Below, piece by piece: positions 21,908-33,189 of a stretch of 64,000 bases of DNA. Each line of letters opens with the position of its first letter. Position 1 is the first letter of the stretch. The translations under genes were made by a program, and so were the position numbers. The notes under the pieces were generated by a model. The model had not been told where the DNA came from. It worked only from the letters and a program-made list of their open reading frames with translations, and did no database searches. The stretch is from Arthrinium phaeospermum (lineage: Eukaryota; Ascomycota; Sordariomycetes; Amphisphaeriales; Apiosporaceae). The stretch is taken from the NCBI GenBank assembly GCA_006503535.1, contig QYRS01000005.1:2852001-2916000 (forward strand), given 5' to 3'.

Positions 21908-23934
21908 TGGGTGAGAGGGGTTGGTGTGTAAAGGGTAGTTCCCCATTTCTCGAAAGAGTCATGTAGGTGTTCATGGTAGGTAATATTTGACTCCTAGACA
22001 ACTTCAGAATTTTTTCCAGACGAAGGTGAGAATTTGGTAAAATATGAAGATGACTATCGCGTACGATATATTTCTTTGCCCTTCTCGCCAGAATCTTCTT
22101 GATACGTGTTGAACCCCCTCCAAAACTACTTTCGTGAATGTAGCTCGCCCTGTCGTCAACGAGTCGCTTTTGATACTGAACAGGCAGGACAGTCTTACCA
22201 TACATGGTCTGCCATTAAATTTGCTAGGTTTGGAAGAGCATGGTGAGCAAACCCACGTCATCTTCCTCCCTTTGTTTTGACTCATATAAAGTCATCTCTA
22301 CAGAAGTAGAGGGTTCACGAAGGTTCAATTACCGCAAGGAATATGCGGTGTATCTCGTCCGTCAGTCTCACTCAGAGGACTTCACTAAAGTCACTTCGTC
22401 TCAAACTATTGTATCTTGCCAATGCTAGCTCACGGACACAATAAGATTACAGACCTTGTATCATTCACTCTGCAGCTTATTTTGTACCTATTTTTATGCT
22501 TATTATACTTAAATGACTTGCTCCATAGGCTCTTCTGCGTGTCAAGAGTATATCGGTATCAACCTAATCAGGCTTGTTGCCCGACATCTTAAATCCGATA
22601 GGACTTATCGGATTTGTTTGTTTGGTGGGTGCGAAGTCATCCTGCTTCCTTGGCAGGCTACAAGTATATGCGCAAGTTGCCGTGACGATGTCATCCAGCA
22701 AACCGTTTGATGGCCATTATCTGATTCCCCATTGCCATCACCCTTCAATACCACCATGTGTGACTTTCTTCTCCGATGCCCACCTGGCAGATGCCCACCG
22801 GCATGCTTGTGTGAATCCGCCAATCTTTGCCCAAAACATCTGTCCGGCGAAGGAGACCCGGCCGGCTTCAGGCGGATGGATACCTTGGTTTTGGCCGGTC
22901 AAACCTCCGTCAAACTTTGTAACATACGATAAACACAATTATTGCAGGTCAGGTGCGAACCAGAGTTGTGCGAAGTGTGGTCGGCGCTACCAACTGGCGT
23001 TCAAAAGTTGACAGCGGCGGTCTTTGCCGAATCAATCGGGGCCTCCAGGGTTCCCCTGTCACCAATGGCCCAACGGCTCTGGTTAGCGTGCCGGGGTTCT
23101 TTTAGGTATGTGTTTTCTGGGTTCTGGGGTGTCCCTTTCCTGTTTTCGTCAGCCCCTGCACCGCGCGCAAATTGGTATGGGCTGACAACTGCCGTGAAAG
23201 CCAACCACTACTCATTTGGCACCGACCGCGAAGCAAGAGGTCACTTGCATGCGCGCGACCCATATCTATGGAGTGAGTTTGAAAGCACGCAATTAAAGCA
23301 TGCTAGGTCCCGAGCCTTATCGTGATTTACTTTTTTCAACCAGAATTGTGCTGTCTTGGCAAGGCAAGAGCGACACGTTGCATGCGTCTGGAGGTGGTGG
23401 CTGCTTTCTCGGGTGTCGGATCACTGAAAGTGGGACAAGTGTGGTGTTGAACCAGTTGGTTGGCAGCGGCAATGCAACCAGTCACTACCGAAGGAAGGGA
23501 CGAACACCTGGAGGAACTTCATGCAAAATTGGCCCACCACCACCAGGCTGGCACCTTCAATTGTTTGGAGTTTCCTGAATTCTGATGCCCGGCTGTTCGC
23601 TTCCTAGCCCGGCCTGCTGGTAAACTTGGTCTCAAATGGGATTGGCTTTGTTTGGTAAGTGCCCAATGTGCTGGCACTGATTGACAGGAGGGCGTCCCGG
23701 AAACGTCTCAAGGCTTACCAATTGTTGACATGACCCGAATGAGACACCGGGAAATTTAGCGACCTAACCAGAAACGGATGCTGGCAGCTTTTACTTTCTA
23801 CCACTACCTGGTACTGTCGCAGCCTCTAAATTACACCGCGAAAAGAACCTTGTTCATTCCTCCCAGCAATACAGGCACCGGGTCGAAAGCCGACAGAATG
23901 GCAACACCTTCTGCCCCGATTGAATATAGTCTCT
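21908..23934. other. Intergenic, about 2 kb, no gene recognised
   Basis: AT-richer than the neighbouring genes. The frames on both strands are short and lack family features. I see no transposon ends or long repeats. Confidence 0.5.
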
Positions 23935-24990
23935 CTATGCCGAAGTCAAGAAGTCCACACCTCTGCTGACCTGCTTGGTTGCTTCGGGCGAGTCCCGCAA
24001 AACCGACGCGAAGAGGTGCCCCGCGCCCTCCACCTCGGCCGTTTCGCAACGTACGCCCAGTTCCTTGAGCCGTGCCAGCAGGTGCCTGCTGAGCCCAATA
24101 GGGACCATCTCATCACTGGTTCCGTGGACGATGAACACGGGAGGAAATGAGTTATGCACATGCATGATGGGATTGACCTCGCTGGTAAGATTGTCGTCCT
24201 CTGGCAAGGTGATGTCGAAGATGGAACTGCTCGGGGCAGGTTCCAAGCACAGGCACTTCGGATCCGAGTGCTTCTGCTCCAACGTGAGGCGTGACGTTGT
24301 CTCTTGGCTCGCTTTCCACTGATCGTCGCTGAAGTGGCAGGGGCCGGCAATGTCCAGGATCCCGGCGACAGGTCGGGGAACGTCCCATCCCTTACATCAT
24401 TCTCGAGTCAGCCCTATTATGGTCCATATTGGATTTGCGGTATCATTCGATGATCACAGCCGTCATTCAGGAGGCTGGACGCATGGACAGACAACTCACC
24501 AGTGACAAGGCTAGCAGCCCGCCGTAGGAAACCCCTGAGGCGTACACACGGTCGCAGTCTACCGGGTAGCGTCCCGGGTGTTCCGCTTCCAGGGCCTGCT
24601 GCAAACCACCATTGTAGATCCAAGCCAGGAGGTCGCGGCAGTCCTGGATCGGCACCTTGAGCGAGGAGGCCCCATCGAGCGATCTATACTCGGGGCTCAC
24701 GACGACGCAACGCCGGGCGTGCACCAGGTCCTCACTGTGCTTCTTGTTGATGATGGAGTACGACACGCCTAGGCCGGCCTCGCTGGGGATGTCAATGACT
24801 GCGTTTGGGGGTTAGCGCGACCAATGGCAGCTTGTGAGGGCGACTCGGTTGTCTGGTAACAAGACTCACAAACTGGACATTTCACGCCGAATGGCTTGCC
24901 TTCCTTCGGATACGGGACTCGGATATCGGCTTCAAGTTTCCCGCCTTCGAACGTCTTGTAGACGGCTGTTAGGCAAAATGGGTTCTTCAT
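23935..24990 (-). CDS. Alpha/beta hydrolase, esterase/lipase type
   Basis: Three exons join in frame: 24990..24870, 24798..24500 and 24390..23935 (291 aa). The start MKNPFCLTAVYKTFEGGKLE resembles the opening strand of small fungal esterases. The nucleophile elbow is SGVSYGG (GxSxG), with YRSLDGASSLKVPIQDCRD before it as in the hormone-sensitive-lipase-like and BD-FAE families. The acid is in FIVHGTSDEMVP and the histidine in GAGHLF, so the triad is complete. There is no signal peptide, so it probably acts inside the cell. It may de-esterify small molecules; the substrate is unknown. It has the same orientation as the upstream peroxygenase gene. Confidence 0.85.
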
Positions 24991-25335
24991 GGTAGCGAGT
25001 CTGTATCAACGGTTGCGATATGTTTTCGTGACGGTTACAACTCGAAGTTACGCTGCAGACGTTGCAGAGCTTCTTCATCCAGTCAATGTGGCCTTTTTGT
25101 AGTCACGTCGCGGACACCGCTGCACAGCCACATACATCCATTCTGGTGGCGCAATTTGGCGGTGAACAGAGCACAGTCATGACTCGGTCTGAAACCAGTG
25201 AGGTTTTGGCAAGCGATGATGATTAAGACTACTACCAAAGATGTATGTACAAGATGAAGTAAGGGGTATCGGGCTCCATTGGGGCAAGACGACGACACAG
25301 CGACTCCCAGAGGCCTCCAGGTCCAGAGAAGCCAT

Positions 25336-26981
25336 CTAGAAGGCGAACCCGCTCTTGGCAGCGCCGGGGTACTTGTCCGTGAGGCCGGTGAGGAAGTCCT
25401 TGCCATCCATGGTCAGGTCCTTGAACTCCGGGCAAGACAGGTCAAGCAGTGGGTTGAGGACGGCGTCGTTGACGAGCTTGAGAGGCAGCTCAAGCGTCTT
25501 GAAGAGCGACGAGAGCGAGTTGGGCGCGAATGTCTTGACGACCTGCAGGACGAAGCAGACGAGGTTGTTGCCCTCGAGCAGCGAGGTCGCATTCAGAACG
25601 CCGCCGGTAATGTCTTCGACGTTCACGCCCGCGAAGCTGTTGACACGGCCCAAGTTGCCGCCGACGCTGGCCAGGACGGGGTGCTGCAGAATCCAATCGA
25701 CCAGGTCCAGGTTCGTCTGCACCAGGCCGTAGTCAACGGCGATACGGTACCAGTTCTCGGGGATCTGCTCCCAGCCCTTTTTGTAGACGAGCTCGCCGTT
25801 CTCCTCGTGCACGCCGTAGAAGCTGCGCATGACGCTCTTGGCTGCAGTTATCGATTGCAATCAGTGACCAGCTCTATGGTGGGGCCCATCTCGAACAGTG
25901 GGGGCTTTTTGACTTACTGAGCTTAACGCCAATGGGGTTCTCGTGGGAGTGGTTGCTGAGCAGTCTTCCGGAGAAGATGTAACCGGCGTTGCGGGCGACG
26001 AGACCGGTGTACGGGCCGTAGTAGAAGTTGGGGTTGATGGCGACGGCCTCGTCGAACCGCTCGGCCGCGCGCTTGGCAATGTCGTCCAGGGTGATGATGT
26101 CGCCCTCGACCGAGTTGTACATCATCTTGAAGAGGGTCATGTTCATGGTCGAGGCGTCGCCAGTGACGTAGAGGTCGTCGCGGGTGCCGGAGGCGTCGCC
26201 CTCGATCCAGTTGTGGCTTCCGTCAAGGCCTCGTGGGGTACCTGCGTCGAGGGGGAAAAACCGTTAGACGATTCGAAAGACTTCATCTCATGCGTCAAGC
26301 TTACCCAGGAGTCCCAGCAGATTGCCCAGGATGTTGGAGGACTTGCGGCTCTTGCCACCGATCGAGAATCCAGGGTTCAGCGACAGCGGGTTGCCGACGC
26401 CGACGGTTCCCATGACGGACAGGACCGTGATCAGCTCAATGCCCATACCGAAGACTGTTGGTCACGTCGTCAGCGTACGTCATTTGAGTCTTACGGTTCA
26501 TCGCGCATTACCTTTGTTGCCCGCCTCAACGACATCGAGGAACTGTCCAGATGGTTTAGCCAATTAGAAAAAGGAAGTTGGTCGAGCTCTTGACTTACAC
26601 CGGCAACGCCATCGCGAGGAAGATATCCGTGGTTGGCCATGGCATTCAGTCCAGGGCAAGGACCGCGCTGGTCACCTCCCTCCAAGTCGGGGGCCTGGAA
26701 GGCATGCTTGCCGCTAACTATGTGCCCATGATGTGTCAGCTCCGGCCAAAGGAACAGAACACGTAAACAGTCAATCACGCACCGTCAATGGGTTCAGTCA
26801 AGGGGTCGAACAGAAGGCGCTTCTCCTTCAAATGCAAGAGGCTCTTGTGGAGCTCCTCCGGTGAGAGCGCGATGGCATCGCGACCGGCCAGTTTGGCAAA
26901 GTTCTCCGCGGTCGGGAAAGAGTGCGCCAGAGCCGAGAAGAAGACGGCACCAACGCCGCAGGTAGAGAACGAAAGCTTCAT
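25336..26981 (-). CDS. Heme-thiolate peroxidase/peroxygenase (chloroperoxidase family, peroxidase family 2)
   Basis: Six exons join in frame: 26981..26783, 26717..26599, 26542..26512 (31 bases), 26454..26305, 26241..25918 and 25841..25336, giving 442 aa. It begins with a signal peptide (MKLSFSTCGVGAVFFSALA). The heme-ligand motif GPCPGLNAMANHGYLPRDG places Cys at residue 87. EGDAS follows at 180-184, and Arg224 with Glu231 in TLDDIAKRAAERFDEA have the seven-residue spacing of the acid-base pair in unspecific peroxygenases (PCP-EGD-R-E pattern of the Agrocybe enzyme). Such secreted enzymes use hydrogen peroxide to oxyfunctionalise organic compounds. It is longer than typical short peroxygenases, and the extra C-terminal helix-rich part (about residues 300-442) is less conserved. 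Confidence 0.9.
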
Positions 26982-28678
26982 GATTAGATGCAAGCAAGTC
27001 GCGGCAAAGCGCGATGAAAAGAATGACAGTGAGTTGGAGTTAATGAACGACGATGAGGTTATCTCGGGTGAGTTGGTGTCAACTATCGGGACATGACGAT
27101 GAGATGAACAATTGGGCAGACTCAATTGGCCGTCAGTCTTTCTCTGAGATCTACGGGAACGGTGACATGAATGGCACAGTGACACCCTTTACTGCCACGC
27201 TCTCTCTGCTGGACTCCGCCGCGGGTTGCGACCAAGATCCCGAGGAGGCGGGCCAGGCCATTTCACGATGAGATTGTGCCTGGCAGGGGGGGGGGTGGCA
27301 GGCCTGGTTCGCAGGCCTTGTAGAATGCGGGAAAGATCGTCATATGGGCTCCTCAGTCAGCAACCAGGATCCTAAAGTGGCAGGGTCGGCAAAGTGCCTG
27401 GCGAACCAGAGTACGAGGCCTTTTTTCCGCAGTGCCGTCTCGAGAGCAGTCTCCTCGCAGGTCTTGTTCCCTGCTCCATGTCACCGCGAGACCGCCAAGA
27501 TCTCACCACTAGCCTGGAGCTAGGATCGTTTGATAACGCTAGACCTAACGGCTCCAGACTGTGGGCCCACCTACATATATTGGATCTGAGGGGGCAGCAG
27601 TGGATCTTCGTGAAATGGGCTTGTCGAGTATTCCAATCCCTGCCCTGGCAACGAAACCGCCATCCAAGTTGAAGGAACCCAACTCCGCGACTCAGACAGG
27701 TCCCCCTTTTCGCGGAACGAGCTTCGATACTGCTTCCATAACCCATCCGACCGCAACGCATAACACCAGGTTCGCATCTTTTGCCGCCTTGGCCTGCACA
27801 ATCCCCCGCCCGGCAGATCAGAATCATAGATGACATCGTATTGCCTGGGATCTTCACCTTGGTGAGCCTCGGTGAGTCCACTTGGTAATCTAAGGATGTG
27901 CGACAGAGTTTTCGGACCGTCGCCCGTTCCCTTGGGTATTGGGAAAAGGAGGCGGCAGATCAGGTCTTGATCGAGACGATGTTCACAAATACCTACGCAG
28001 CCGGGCGTGTCCAGGCCGAAACCGAGGTATCGCCCACTCGGTGGTTCTAACCACCAATGGATTTGTGATTGCGCTAGTAACCCCCCGCGAGCACCACTCA
28101 CACCAACAGGGCAAGACGTTGCATCGAGACCCATATTCCAGCATGGCAAAGTCGTATGACAGACGACACATCTGGGCAAGAGTGTACCATGATCGTCATT
28201 TGGCGTTGGAAGTACCAGCTCTCCCGTTAATCAGAGGAGGGCCACTGTGAGCTCGCATCCAAGACCCTGCAATATCCTCCCGGGCACATTATGCAAGCAA
28301 CCCTTACCTAAGTTCGAACGAACCTTCTCCTCGAGGCTCCTCACACCTCCTCCCCTATAACGGAGAATTCCATGATCGTCAGTCTCTGCCCTCCGAGCCG
28401 TTGGACCTCTCGGCCGAATGCAAGACGATATAGGTCGATATCGCCCGTACCTTGGTTGATCTACCGGCCGGTTCACATTCCTTTTTAAAATCCCCGCATT
28501 CCCAGACTTTCGTTAAGATATCTTCTTTCCCATCACGCCCCCGACGGACTGCCTAGTCCTGATTCTTGTTCTTGGTTATTCACTTTTTAATAATCGTTGG
28601 TTGAACAAGGTCGTTTGCGTGGTGTAGTCACTCTTTACTCAACCTCTTCCTATTCTTTCTTCAACCCGCCAGGTCAAG
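26982..28678. other. Intergenic, includes a G10 tract; no gene supported
   Basis: A G10 run lies at 27286-27295. A 202-codon minus-strand frame (27571-28179) overlaps equally long frames on the other strand and has no family features. The last 200 bases are pyrimidine-rich and probably the promoter and leader of the CFEM receptor gene. Confidence 0.45.
27286..27295 (+). repeat. G10 mononucleotide tract
   Basis: Ten consecutive G in the spacer upstream of the peroxygenase gene. Confidence 0.85.
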
Positions 28679-30501
28679 ATGAGACTCCAGGCTTTTGCTC
28701 TGGCGGCCACGGCCTTCTTGGCTGGCTGTGCTGCCCAAGCAGTGGCGCCAACCGCGCCCCTTCTTCCGCTCCGACTGCCCAGTCGGCTCCGGCGATGACG
28801 CCTGAACAGGCTGCGGCAGCGGCAGCAGTCAAGGCGAAGTTGGAGAAGGCCTTGAGCTTGTATCCCAAGTGCGCTGTAAGTCAGCTTACATCTCATCTTC
28901 CCGCTTGGCCATTCTTTACTAATGGGTGGGACAGCAAATTTGCCTGGCGAAAACCGTCCCTCAGTCGTCCTGCAAGATGACAGACGTCAAGTGCCTGTGC
29001 ACCAACGAGCAGCTCAACGCGCAGATCGGGATGTGCGTGCTGGGAAGTTGTACAAAGTACGAGGCCTTGAGTAAGTGAAACTCCCACCCCCTCTTTCTCT
29101 CTCCACTATCGGTCTGGTTCCACCCTCATCAGGAAGGCAATGCAAGGCACACCAAGCTAATTGATGTCCTTCTACTACGTGCAGTGACCAAGAATGCGTC
29201 TCTGAGCATGTGCCAGCCGGGCGTGCCACCACGCGACCAGACCCAGACGCCCCTGCTCATCGGTGTCATCGGCGGTGTCATCGCCGTCCTCATCGTCGTC
29301 CTGCGCATGATGTCGGGTTTGCCGGCAGGTGGTCGTAAGCTTGGATGGGACGACTGGACCATCCTGATGGCTCTGGCCCTCTCCATGCCACCGACCGTCT
29401 TCTCCGTGTTGCTGTCTAACAACGGCCTGGGCCGGGACATGTGGACGCTGCCGATGCAGAACATCGAGAACGTACTGTTCTTGTACTACCTGGGCGAGAT
29501 CTTCTACTTCGCTGCCCTGGCCGTCAACAAGATATCGATCCTCATCTTCATCTTGCGCGTGTTCCCCGACAAAAGGTTCCGCCAAATCACGTACGGCGTC
29601 ATCGGCCTCTGCTCGGCGTACGGCATTGCCTTTGTCTTCGCCACCATGTTCCAGTGCCAGCCCATCAACTACTCGTGGAAGCAGATCGACAGCACCATCC
29701 CGGGCAAGTGCAACGACATCCATCTGCAGGGCTGGATGTCGGCCATCCTCAACATCGTCGTCGACCTGGTCGTGCTCGTCCTGCCGCTCAAGCAGCTCTA
29801 CGCGCTGCAGACCAACCTCAAGAAGAAGATTATGATTATGATTATGTTCAGTCTCGGTATCTTGTAAGTTCTCCTCTCCCTTTCCAACTTTACAATACTT
29901 TCCGCACCTGTTTAACGGTGTATGGTTCGAGAAAAATAAAACTAACAAGCCTCCTATTTCAGTGTTACGATTGTCAGTGCCATCCGGTTACGGTCATTGA
30001 TCATGTTTGCCAACTCCCAGAACATCACCTGTAAGCCTAATCGATTCTTTGATCCCTCTTTCTACAAAGTTGAAAACTGTACTGACTGAGTTTCCTTTTG
30101 CAGGGGATTACAACGAGGCCGCCTACTGGTCTACTATCGAGATGCACGTCGGTATTGTGTGTGCCTGCCTGCCCGCGCTGCGTGCCCTCTTCGTCGCCAT
30201 GGGCGCCAAGGTGCTGGGCACCACCAAGGGCAGCACCAAGGCCTCGGGCTACAGCACCGGCAACTCGAGCAAGAATGCTCCCCGCAGCGGTACGTTTGGC
30301 GGCAGCGGCAACGAGAAGATCGCGGCCCAGGGCGTGCCCCGACATGGTGACGAGTCTGACTTCGTGCCGTTGGTAGAGATGAACTCGCGGAGCAAGACGC
30401 CCGTCGGCATGGCCATCAGCGAGAACGGCAGCGTCGAGTCCCACTACCACGCACAGCAGCAGAGGCGCAACGGCGGCGGCGGTGGTGGTGGTGGCTACTG
30501 A
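28679..30501 (+). CDS. CFEM-domain seven-transmembrane receptor (Pth11-type)
   Basis: Exons 28679..28875, 28935..29070, 29185..29863, 29963..30030 and 30104..30501. A signal peptide (MRLQAFALAATAFLAGCAAQ) is followed by a break: one C must be added in the C4 run 28757-28760 to continue into SSAPTAQSAPAMTPEQ. The corrected product has 492 aa. The CFEM domain spans exons 1-3 with all eight cysteines (YPKCAQIC, SSCKMTDVKCLC, GMCVLGSC, SMC). Seven membrane helices follow, with the family's GWDDW after helix 1-2, NKISILIFILRVFP, and QCQPINYSW after helix 5. The tail is Gly/Ser-rich and cytosolic. Pth11 of Magnaporthe senses surfaces during appressorium formation; ligands of relatives are mostly unknown. 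Confidence 0.88.
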
Positions 30502-33189
30502 GAGGGGGAGTTGGAATGAATGATATCCACTGTTTCTTCTACTTTCAGGCCACCAATACTGCATATACCCATTCCTCTGTTTATATTCGCTGGACTGGAC
30601 AGCTGCATAAAAAAATAGGCACGGTGGCAGCGGCGTAACAAAACAAAACGGGGCCTTCACGACTACTGCTGCCCTGGGCGGATTATTTTGTAATACTGAG
30701 CATTTTAAATATACATAGGGCGCGATAGCCACTATATTCATTCACTCATTCATCCATCATTCATTTATTCCAACCCACTTTCGTACTTCCGACACCTGCC
30801 GAATCGAGAATCTGCCGAAGCTATTTCCGACCTGCATGCATATCCGTATAATTAGCACACCCTCTCGCGAAGAGCTCTCGTGCATGCTGAGAGCTTTCCC
30901 CTCGGCTTACTAACGCTCTGTAATCCTCTAATCCAAGATAGCTGCTATCTGTATAATCCTGTGTGTTTGAGCTTGATTACTTGTTGTGTAATAGCTCCTC
31001 TTCATTGCCTAGTAAGTACAACTAGTTATCCTGCACAAAACAAGGTGTATCGCTGTTGGCAAGTGCCCTGTCAAGTTTCATAACGTCTGCGGTGGGCTCC
31101 CAACTCCACTTCCGATCCTACCCAGAGCGCTGGGTGGACAGGGTGAACCGTGGTGCAGTGGTATTGCTGATCCGTCCTTATTTTTCTTTACAACCCACCT
31201 TTTCGCTCTCTTTGCGGTAGTTGGGTAGCATTTGGTGTAATGACGGCACGGGCCCGTACCTGGCACGGCCTGATTATGGGTAAATATTATGTACGTATGA
31301 CAAGGATGGCCCATCACCTTACGTGCGGTTTTTTCTCTTTGAACACCAGGATGCTAAAACCGCTGAGGAACGAACTCCACAGCCAGAATGAGATGGGATG
31401 CCCACGATGTTATCGGAGTTAGCCGCCAGTCACCACACAGCACACAGCACACACAAGTCGGAGGGCCTTCCGTCTCTTTTCGGCAATTTGCTCGTGACGA
31501 ATTGGACGAGAAACACGCGGTAATCTCCTAGGGTACTTGCCGTCGCCGTCGTCCCCCTCCCTCGTCCAGAAGGGTGGATTTGCCAGTACCCCCATGCCGT
31601 TTGGCATTTGCTTGTACGAGGGTATTCAGACCGTCGGTGTGCGTGTGATCGGCGTCTAGAAAAACCTAAAGGACCCCTTACGGGCGGGAGAAGAGCGGCA
31701 CTTCGAAGCGTGACTGGCCCCTTACCGGCGGGATCTTGCCAGACGGCTCAAGGGCAAGGGGGCCTACGCGTACGCATGTAGTAGTATGTAGGACAGGTAG
31801 TTCTTGGTGTGTGTATCACCACCAAACCACGAAGATGTGTAGGTAACCGTGACGTCAAAGGGTTACGGGGAGGTTAGAGTATCATGCAGCATGCGTCTTT
31901 GACAGAACGACCAAGCGTCCGGTTCCCCTGAATTAAATCGATAGATCATTCCCAGATCATCTGCTGATCGTCTCTCCCTTGCTTGCATTCCACATTACTG
32001 CCGACGACGACAATGGCTATGGCATCGCTGATCTCGCGATATGCATTATTGGGTCGCGGGCGCCCTGATCTTGTTGGTTGTGGCTGTCGTGGTTGGTGGT
32101 TGGCTGTTGCTGTTGTTGCCAACCCTGTTTTCTTGCCTCAGTAATCAATTGCAGGTGAACCGTGAGAGGGCATGACGCTCTTCCGCTGGGGTGACACTTT
32201 AAGGTCCACGTTGTTACCAAACTTTGTAGCGGTTCAATCGCTGGTTGAGACGAGTAGGAGGCCCAAATCGTCGGGTCATGACCCTCTTGCATAGTGAGCC
32301 GTTTTGCCGACCGCTCCTGTGCCTCATGCGGTGCCTCTTGCGCGCCGTTCGATTTCTGTCGGTGGTAGCTTGGTAGCTGCTGCTGTGCCGCATTGTCTGT
32401 GCAGCCGTGTGCCATTGAGAGGAGAGTGGGTTCTGTTGTATTTCCCCACCGTGATGTTGTTTGCTGGACCCCTGCCCTGTCCAGATTGAAGGACGCACAC
32501 GGACATGGGTTCGCAATTGAACTGATCCCTGTCCCCCTGCAGGACCCAGCCCGCTTCGCGAGTCATGAAGCTAGCTCAACGGTCTTCGTCTTCAGAAAGC
32601 TGCCCTGGCCCGGCGGATGACGGTCTATAGCCCTATTGGTCCCCGTTGGCCGGGACCAGGTTGCGGACGTTCTGGAAAATGAAGCTGCGCGTGATTATTC
32701 TGCCCACGCCCACTCGTTCGGGAAGGCATCATGACTATCGCACCTTTACTCGCTGGAGCCCGCATCGCAGCATCGCAGGAAGGGGGAGAAGCTGGTCAGG
32801 CGGTGTCCCGGGCTGCCGGGGGACGACGTGGAGGTTTCGCTCCCTCCTTCCTTCCCATGAGCCTCGGGATCTGGTGATTGCTGCCCATTGGCTGCTGCAT
32901 GGGTCCCGTCCAGCCAGCGAACCTCCTTTTTCTGGGGCGTGCCGTACCGGACTCGTCCTTCTTAAACAACTTGGCGTCCTATCTCGATCTATGTTGCCAT
33001 CCGGTTCTCAACCACCACACCCATCCAGCTGCAGCGCTGCGACACTCCTTTCAAACCTTTCAGATTGCTGCCCGCCGTCGTGCCTGTCACTCGTTTAACA
33101 CAGCTCGGCCAAACGCGACGACCTCGTTGTCGTACCACACACTCATTTTCCCCAGTCCTTTAATCGATATCCCGTATTCGTAGTTCATA
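30502..33189. other. Intergenic, about 2.7 kb, no gene recognised
   Basis: Open frames are short and overlapping. There are small CAC/CA and CAG-type repeats (for example 31433-31455 and 32099-32120 on either strand) but no recognised mobile element. Confidence 0.45.

Noticed and set aside
27571..28179. 202-codon minus-strand frame
   Set aside because: No family features, overlapped by similar frames on the other strand, no introns or start context in support.
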